This document shows, one piece after another, positions 55,699 through 64,000 of a stretch of 64,000 nucleotides of DNA (positions are counted from its first letter, which is position 1; every line of letters begins with the position of its first letter). Both the position numbers and the translations under genes were made by a program. This stretch comes from Nodosilinea sp. WJT8-NPBG4 (GTDB lineage: Bacteria > Cyanobacteriota > Cyanobacteriia > Phormidesmidales > Phormidesmidaceae), in the NCBI GenBank assembly GCA_019359285.1, contig JAHHHQ010000034.1, positions 124,001-188,000 on the forward strand, written 5' to 3'. The notes beneath the pieces were generated by a model. It made no database searches. It saw only the letters and a program-made list of their open reading frames with translations, and was not told the origin of the DNA.

Positions 55699-56952
55699 TC
55701 AAGTCTGCTGGGATAGCTCTAGTAAAATGAGCTGCCTCTGCTGCAGTTGCCGTACTTCTTCAAGACTTACCCCGCTTTGGGATAGCAGATCGGCGACGCT
55801 AGCCTGAGGCTGGGCAGCGGAAGGGTCGCCGTGGGGTTGGCCCTCTTGGGACAGTCTTTGACTATCGCAGGCCTGCAAAAATTCAAGTTCCTGCGGCTCT
55901 AGAGAAATGATCTGGTAGTTGTGGTCGAAGATGCTTTGGCTGGGCCAGCCTTCCATACAGGGATTACGGGTGGGAATGGCGGACAGCAGAGCGGCGTCCT
56001 CGTCCCAGCTGAACTGTGGGTAGGGGGGACGAGCTAGGAACCACTCAAAGTGAGTGATCTCTGGATCTAGTAGTTCTACTAGGCGATACTGATCTTTCTC
56101 CGGCAGCTGCTTGGCGCGATCGAGCAGGGCTGGGTCTGATGCCAGAAGGCGATCGAGCTGCCACACCTGAGGGTTGGAAAAGCCGATGAATTCTAGGCCT
56201 GAGGCTTCGATTAGCTCAAATAGGCTATCTAAGGTGTAATCAACTTCCTGCGGGTGGACGTACATGTCAGCAAAGCATTCGTCCCGGTGGTTTTCCATGG
56301 CCCAGCGATCGCGCTCTCGTTGCTTGAGCCGATTTCCCTCGGGTAGGCTGGCGAAGATCTGTCGCCCTACCTGCACGCCATCGCGGTAGTCGCCGCGCTG
56401 GCTGCCTTGAACCAGGGCGATCGCCCGCTGCATGAGCGAGATTTCTGCCCGACCAATGGCGGCGTATACAAATAGATGTATAAAGCCGCCGGGGGCTAGC
56501 TTGGTAGCCAAAGCCTGTAGCCCTTTTGGTGGGTCGGGCATGTGGTGGATGACGCCGACGCAGTTAATCCAGTCGAACTCGCCTTCGATTTGGTCGACGT
56601 CGTAGATGCTGAGCTGGCGAAACTGAACGTTGGTGGCACCTGACCGGTGACAGCGCTCGGTGGCAGTGGCGATCGCCTTCTCGCTTAAATCAATCCCCAG
56701 CACCTCAGCTTTTGGATTGAGGTGACTAATATATTCAGTACTCACCCCAGTGCCGCAGCCGGCATCCAGTACCCGTACAGATTCTTTGGCAGGAACTGCG
56801 CCTGTACAAAAACTGTGTACCGTGGGCCAGTACCACCGCCAGTTATAGCCTGGCGGAGCCTCGTCGAGAATTGGCTCAGGTGGAAAGGGATAGGTATTGT
56901 AGAGGCGAGCTACCGCATCGCTGACCGCTTGGGTTTTTGTTGAGTTGTCCAT
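55699..56952 (-). CDS. SAM-dependent methyltransferase, class I
   Basis: A 417-residue protein. The class I motif VLDAGCGTGVSTEYIS lies at about residues 65-80 and WINCVGVIHHMPDP at motif IV. The remaining 250 residues form an extension with no recognised fold, including EWFLARPPYPQFSWD. Substrate unknown. The length is typical of cyanobacterial bicistronic-like methyltransferases annotated without function. Divergent from apcE. Confidence 0.85.
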   Translation of the reverse strand: MDNSTKTQAVSDAVARLYNTYPFPPEPILDEAPPGYNWRWYWPTVHSFCTGAVPAKESVRVLDAGCGTGVSTEYISHLNPKAEVLGIDLSEKAIATATERCHRSGATNVQFRQLSIYDVDQIEGEFDWINCVGVIHHMPDPPKGLQALATKLAPGGFIHLFVYAAIGRAEISLMQRAIALVQGSQRGDYRDGVQVGRQIFASLPEGNRLKQRERDRWAMENHRDECFADMYVHPQEVDYTLDSLFELIEASGLEFIGFSNPQVWQLDRLLASDPALLDRAKQLPEKDQYRLVELLDPEITHFEWFLARPPYPQFSWDEDAALLSAIPTRNPCMEGWPSQSIFDHNYQIISLEPQELEFLQACDSQRLSQEGQPHGDPSAAQPQASVADLLSQSGVSLEEVRQLQQRQLILLELSQQT

Positions 56953-60717
<3,765 letters not shown>

Positions 60718-60723
60718 GCCGTG

Positions 60724-60764
60724 ATCAACAGATGGGGTGGTCTAAACTATCCCCATCTGTTGAT
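60724..60764 (+). terminator. Hairpin directly after apcE
   Basis: ATCAACAGATGGGG (60724-60737) pairs with CCCCATCTGTTGAT (60751-60764). No T-run follows, so it may stabilise the 3' end or partly terminate apcE transcription. Confidence 0.5.
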
Positions 60765-60846
60765 TCAACAACTTGCTAACTGGCAGTTCTTTCGGCAAAG
60801 ATATTGTCTCGCCAGTAGCCCTCATTAACTCTGTTACGAAACATTA

Positions 60847-60884
60847 AAACCGGATGCTAAATTGCACCCGGTTTATAGTTTTTT
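60847..60884 (+). terminator. Terminator between apcE and apcA
   Basis: AAACCGG (60847-60853) pairs with CCGGTTT (60868-60874), with an inner TGC/GCA, followed by TTTTTT (60879-60884). Probable intrinsic terminator; partial read-through would still connect apcE with apcABC. Confidence 0.65.
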
Positions 60885-61116
60885 GAGGATTTAAGGCTTT
60901 TCCTAAGCCTCTACAGTGGCTTTGCTGTCTGGCATTAAAGAAACTGAGGAAAACTGTTACAAAATATTTCGCGGCTTTGAAGAAGGCTTACGCAATACCG
61001 GACAATTAATCGGGAAGGCCGCCAGAACTGAGGTTCTTTAATAGAGTTAGCTCTGGCTCCGCACCCTTAAATGCCAGTTTCATACATCTGGTCATACTTT
61101 TCGGAGGAATCCATCA
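60885..61116 (+). promoter_or_regulatory. apcA promoter and leader
   Basis: Contains GTTACAAAATATT (60956-60968), like the motif before apcE. GGAGGAATC lies upstream of the ATG at 61117, a strong ribosome binding site. An AT-rich zone around 61000-61060 may be the promoter. Confidence 0.45.
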
Positions 61117-61602
61117 ATGAGTATTGTCACGAAGTCAATCGTGAATGCCGATGCTGAGGCCCGTTACCTTAGCCCCGGTGAGCTGGATCGCATCAAGGGC
61201 TTTGTCACCTCTGGTGAGCGTCGCCTGCGGATTGCTCAGGTGCTAACCGAATCCCGCGAGCGCATCGTTAAGGAAGCTGGTAATCAGCTGTTCCAAAAGC
61301 GCCCTGACATTGTTTCTCCCGGTGGCAACGCCTACGGCGAAGAGATGACCGCTACTTGCCTGCGCGACATGGATTACTACCTGCGTCTCATCACCTACGG
61401 TGTGGTCGCTGGTGATGTTACCCCCATCGAAGAAATCGGTTTGGTGGGTGTGCGTGAAATGTACAACTCCCTGGGCACCCCTATCCCTGCTGTGGCTGAG
61501 TCTGTGCGCTCCATGAAGGGTGTCGCAACCGGTCTGCTGTCCAGCGAAGATGCTGCTGAAGCCGCATCCTACTTCGACTATGTTGTCGGCGCTATGCAGT
61601 AG
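61117..61602 (+). CDS. apcA: Allophycocyanin alpha subunit
   Basis: A 161-residue phycobiliprotein: [27 protein letters not shown] at the start, phycocyanobilin-binding Cys81 in [17 protein letters not shown], and [19 protein letters not shown] at the end. With ApcB it forms the trimers of the core. Strong ribosome binding site AGGAGG-like (GGAGGAATC) supports the ATG. First gene of apcABC. Confidence 0.98.
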   Translation: MSIVTKSIVNADAEARYLSPGELDRIKGFVTSGERRLRIAQVLTESRERIVKEAGNQLFQKRPDIVSPGGNAYGEEMTATCLRDMDYYLRLITYGVVAGDVTPIEEIGLVGVREMYNSLGTPIPAVAESVRSMKGVATGLLSSEDAAEAASYFDYVVGAMQ

Positions 61603-61666
61603 TCGCAGCTGCGCTACTCCGTCGATTCGTTGTTGAGATTACGTCAGTTCTAAGGAAGCTTCACCA

Positions 61667-62152
61667 ATGCAAGACGCAATTACCTCTGTTATCAACTCCT
61701 CCGACGTGCAGGGCAAGTACCTGGACGGTTCCGCCCTCGACAAGCTAAAGGCTTACTTTCAAACCGGTGAGCTGCGCGTTCGTGCCGCTAGCACCATCAG
61801 CGCCAACGCTGCTGAAATCGTGAAAGAAGCCGTGGCCAAGTCCCTGCTGTACTCCGATATCACCCGTCCCGGCGGCAACATGTACACCACCCGTCGCTAT
61901 GCAGCTTGCATCCGCGACCTTGACTACTACCTGCGCTATGCTACCTACGCCATGCTGGCTGGGGACCCCTCCATCCTGGATGAGCGTGTGCTCAATGGCC
62001 TCAAGGAGACCTACAACTCCCTGGGTGTACCCATCGGCGCCACCGTCAACTCCATCCAAGCCATGAAAGAAGTGACCGCTAGCCTAGTGGGTGCTGATGC
62101 TGGTAAGGAAATGGGCGTTTACTTCGACTACATCTCCTCTGGCTTGAGCTAG
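61667..62152 (+). CDS. apcB: Allophycocyanin beta subunit
   Basis: A 161-residue phycobiliprotein starting [20 protein letters not shown]. Cys81 in [19 protein letters not shown] binds phycocyanobilin. Asn71 in [10 protein letters not shown] is the residue methylated in beta subunits. It pairs with ApcA in core cylinders. AAGGAAG lies upstream of the ATG. Confidence 0.98.
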   Translation: MQDAITSVINSSDVQGKYLDGSALDKLKAYFQTGELRVRAASTISANAAEIVKEAVAKSLLYSDITRPGGNMYTTRRYAACIRDLDYYLRYATYAMLAGDPSILDERVLNGLKETYNSLGVPIGATVNSIQAMKEVTASLVGADAGKEMGVYFDYISSGLS

Positions 62153-62299
62153 TCCAGGCTCATCCATTGCGCTTTGGCCGTAGGCCAGAGCGAACCTAGG
62201 CCAGAGTCAGGGGCGAGTGTTGAGGACACTAGGTTGTGCTGTATTGTCTTCCTGCTGTCCATAGCATTGGCTTTCGACTCTGGCTTTTCAGTGTTCATA

Positions 62300-62357
62300 C
62301 CAAGTCCAGCTTGGAAGCTGTGTTTTCCTAACGGTAAAACTTCATTTTTGGACTTGG
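62300..62357 (+). promoter_or_regulatory. Foldable apcB-apcC spacer, multibranched
   Basis: CCAAGTCCA (62300-62308) pairs with TGGACTTGG (62349-62357) and encloses two inner stems: AGCTTGGAAGCT and GTTTTCC/GGTAAAAC. It sits 46 bases before apcC, so it may set processing or relative expression of the small linker. Confidence 0.45.
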
Positions 62358-62403
62358 CTTTGGTTTACATCTGTCCAGTGATATAGCAGGAGAGTTTTCG
62401 GCC

Positions 62404-62607
62404 ATGCGCATGTTTAAGATCACCGCTTGCGTTCCCAGTCAAACCAGGATTCGTACCCAGCGGGAGCTGCAAAATACGTTCTTTACCAAGCTGGTGCCCT
62501 ACGAGAACTGGTTCAAAGAGCAGCAGCGCATTCAAAAAATGGGCGGCAAAATCGTTAAGGTTGAGCTGGCTACTGGTCGGCAGGGTGCCAATACCGGTTT
62601 GCTCTAA
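62404..62607 (+). CDS. apcC: Phycobilisome core small linker ApcC (Lc 7.8)
   Basis: A 67-residue protein with the family signature ITACVPSQTRIRTQRELQNTFFTKLVPYENWFKEQQRIQKMGGKIVKVEL. It caps allophycocyanin trimers in the core cylinders. AGGAGAG is 10 bases before the ATG. An ATG two codons later is a weaker alternative. Confidence 0.97.
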   Translation: MRMFKITACVPSQTRIRTQRELQNTFFTKLVPYENWFKEQQRIQKMGGKIVKVELATGRQGANTGLL

Positions 62608-62670
62608 CGCGCCTACTTCAGCAACGCGTCTGATAAAAATTTTTACTACTTTTTTCATGCTGCGATACGT

Positions 62671-62710
62671 GCAGGGTCGGCCTAGGGGTCAGCCCTGCCG
62701 TTGTGTTTTT
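62671..62710 (+). terminator. Terminator after apcC
   Basis: GCAGGG (62671-62676) pairs with CCCTGC (62693-62698), part of a longer imperfect stem, followed by a T-rich tract ending in TTTTT (62706-62710). Ends the apcABC transcript. Confidence 0.6.
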
Positions 62711-62842
62711 AGGGGTATTTTTATGTTTCTAGGACATGCTCCACAGACTCGAAAATATACTCAAAATCTTGAGCGGCTTTCGACCCCCTCCGCTATACTG
62801 AGCCCTTGAAAGACTTGGCCCTTAGGCACGTGGGGTAATAGG

Positions 62843-64000
62843 GTGAACATTGCTCAGTTGGTTCCATGGATTGACCCCACGGTAAACCAGTGGTCAGCGG
62901 AAGCGCGCTGGCTGCGTTGGTTGACCTTTGTCTGGCTGGGCAGCGGTCTACTGATATTGTTTTCAGCGTCCTACGCAGTGTCCGTGACCGAGCATGACTA
63001 TGGGCTGCACTATGTGATGGTGCAGCTGCTGTGGGTTGCGATTGGTTTAGTGATTTTTAACCGAATTGTTCATACCTCTCTGGATCGGCTGATTCAGGGG
63101 TCAGGTATTGTGCTGCTGGTGCTGGTCGGTTTGGTAAGCCTAACCCTGGTGCCCTCCTTGGGGGTAACGGTGAATGGGGCTACTCGCTGGCTGCCTTTGG
63201 GCCCGTTTATGATTCAACCTTCGGAACTGCTCAAGCCCTGCCTAGTGTTACAGGGGGCGCGACTGTTTGGGCGATGGCCTCAGCTGACCTGGCCAACCCG
63301 GTTAACCTGGTTAAGCATCTTTGTCGCTATTTTGGGGCTGATTTTGTTGCAGCCCAACTTAAGTACAGCGGCTATTTGCGGCTTAACGCTCTGGCTAATT
63401 GCTCTGGCGGCGGGGCTGCCCTATCTGTATCTGTTGTTAACGGCGGGAGGGGGGCTGCTGACTGCGACGGTAAGTGTCAGCCTCAAGACTTATCAGCGCC
63501 AGCGAATAGTCTCGTTTTTGGACCCCTGGGCTGATCCAGGCAATCAGGGGTATCAGCTGGTGCAGAGTCTGTTAGCTGTTGGCTCTGGCGGGTTTTGGGG
63601 CCAGGGTTTTGGGTTGTCTCAGCAAAAGCTGTACTCGCTACCTATTCAATACACTGACTTTATTTTTTCGGTATTTGCCGAGGAGTTTGGCTTTGTGGGT
63701 TGCTTAGTGTTGCTGACGGTTTTAGGTGTTTACGCTTCTTTAGCCCTGTTGGTAGCGCTCCGTCTGAAGCAACCCCTGCACCGTCTGGTAGCAGTGGGTG
63801 CGATGGTGCTGCTAGTAGGACAAGCGCTGCTAAATATGGGTGTGGCTACAGGGCTTTTGCCGACGACAGGATTGCCCTTTCCGCTGCTGAGCTATGGCGG
63901 TAGCTCGATGGTGGCTAGCTTGGCCACGGCGGCGCTGTTGGTGCGGGCGGCGCGGGAGATTAATCTGGATACGCCGGTACCTTTGCGGCGGCGATGGTTT
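62843..64000 (+). CDS. ftsW: FtsW/RodA/SpoVE family glycosyltransferase (partial)
   Basis: The frame from GTG 62843 runs 386 codons to the window end with no stop. MNIAQLVPWIDPTVNQW opens the frame; about nine hydrophobic segments follow. SEDS-family landmarks include WLPLGPFMIQPSELLKP, SFLDPWADP and LLPTTGLPFPLLSYGGSSM. It is the peptidoglycan polymerase of division (FtsW) or elongation (RodA); the N-terminal part and cyanobacterial context favour FtsW. The C-terminus is outside the window. Separated from apcC by a terminator. Confidence 0.9.
   Translation, partial: MNIAQLVPWIDPTVNQWSAEARWLRWLTFVWLGSGLLILFSASYAVSVTEHDYGLHYVMVQLLWVAIGLVIFNRIVHTSLDRLIQGSGIVLLVLVGLVSLTLVPSLGVTVNGATRWLPLGPFMIQPSELLKPCLVLQGARLFGRWPQLTWPTRLTWLSIFVAILGLILLQPNLSTAAICGLTLWLIALAAGLPYLYLLLTAGGGLLTATVSVSLKTYQRQRIVSFLDPWADPGNQGYQLVQSLLAVGSGGFWGQGFGLSQQKLYSLPIQYTDFIFSVFAEEFGFVGCLVLLTVLGVYASLALLVALRLKQPLHRLVAVGAMVLLVGQALLNMGVATGLLPTTGLPFPLLSYGGSSMVASLATAALLVRAAREINLDTPVPLRRRWF

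Overview
This window is cyanobacterial chromosome. The evidence is the genes for orange carotenoid protein, fluorescence recovery protein, the phycobilisome core (apcE, apcA, apcB, apcC), two high-light-inducible proteins, the cyanobacterial atp gene order including a b' subunit, cyanobacterial-type Hfq, and Ycf46/Ycf35 plastid-type ORFs. The HIP1 octamer GCGATCGC is frequent throughout. The moderately high GC and the gene content suggest a Leptolyngbya/Nodosilinea-like filamentous lineage; that placement is inference. I see no rRNA, CRISPR array, integrase, transposase or phage gene. The window is a core-genome segment, not an island.

Layout: 1-1.5 kb is a photoprotection cluster (end of ocp, frp, two hli genes). 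1.6-5.7 kb holds an SDR, cytosine deaminase, a zinc-ribbon mini-protein and a transglutaminase-like protein. 5.8-12.7 kb holds a Ser/Thr kinase with TPRs, a PAS-GGDEF-EAL protein, a cupin and an acyl-ACP/CoA synthetase. 12.8-18.4 kb holds YlqD, pyruvate dehydrogenase E2, an amidase and an SLC13-type transporter. 18.5-26.3 kb holds a ComFB-like protein, hfq, dapF, a HAD protein, gcvP, a hydrolase and a retropepsin-like lipoprotein. 26.6-31.7 kb holds carA, a STAS protein, mini-RNase III, recQ and a TPR protein. 32-36.9 kb holds an RHH protein, ycf46, ycf35, a CysQ-like phosphatase, a CRP-family regulator and a TerB-like protein. 37-43.5 kb holds nadA, a response regulator diverging from a pseudo-receiver gene pair, nagA, a VOC protein, a small membrane protein, tRNA-Glu and a GAF-GGDEF protein. 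44.1-48.1 kb is one giant phosphatase gene. galE follows, then the atp operon (49.5-55.6 kb), a methyltransferase, apcE, apcABC and the start of an ftsW/rodA gene.

How they work together: the two ends of the window serve the same antenna. ApcE, ApcA, ApcB and ApcC build the phycobilisome core. OCP quenches that core, FRP reverses the quenching, and Hli proteins protect chlorophyll proteins. Between them are the thylakoid ATP synthase genes, central metabolism and several signalling proteins. Both GGDEF domains have altered signature motifs, a ComFB-type nucleotide receptor candidate is present, and one receiver domain has clearly lost its phosphorylation chemistry.

Most notable signals: a palindromic repeat element inserted in frame in gcvP; an 11-bp-periodic TTA array resembling a PHO box upstream of the giant phosphatase; a STAS gene whose best start looks like ATC; a pseudo-receiver/partner gene pair with overlapping ends; and a foldable apcB-apcC spacer.
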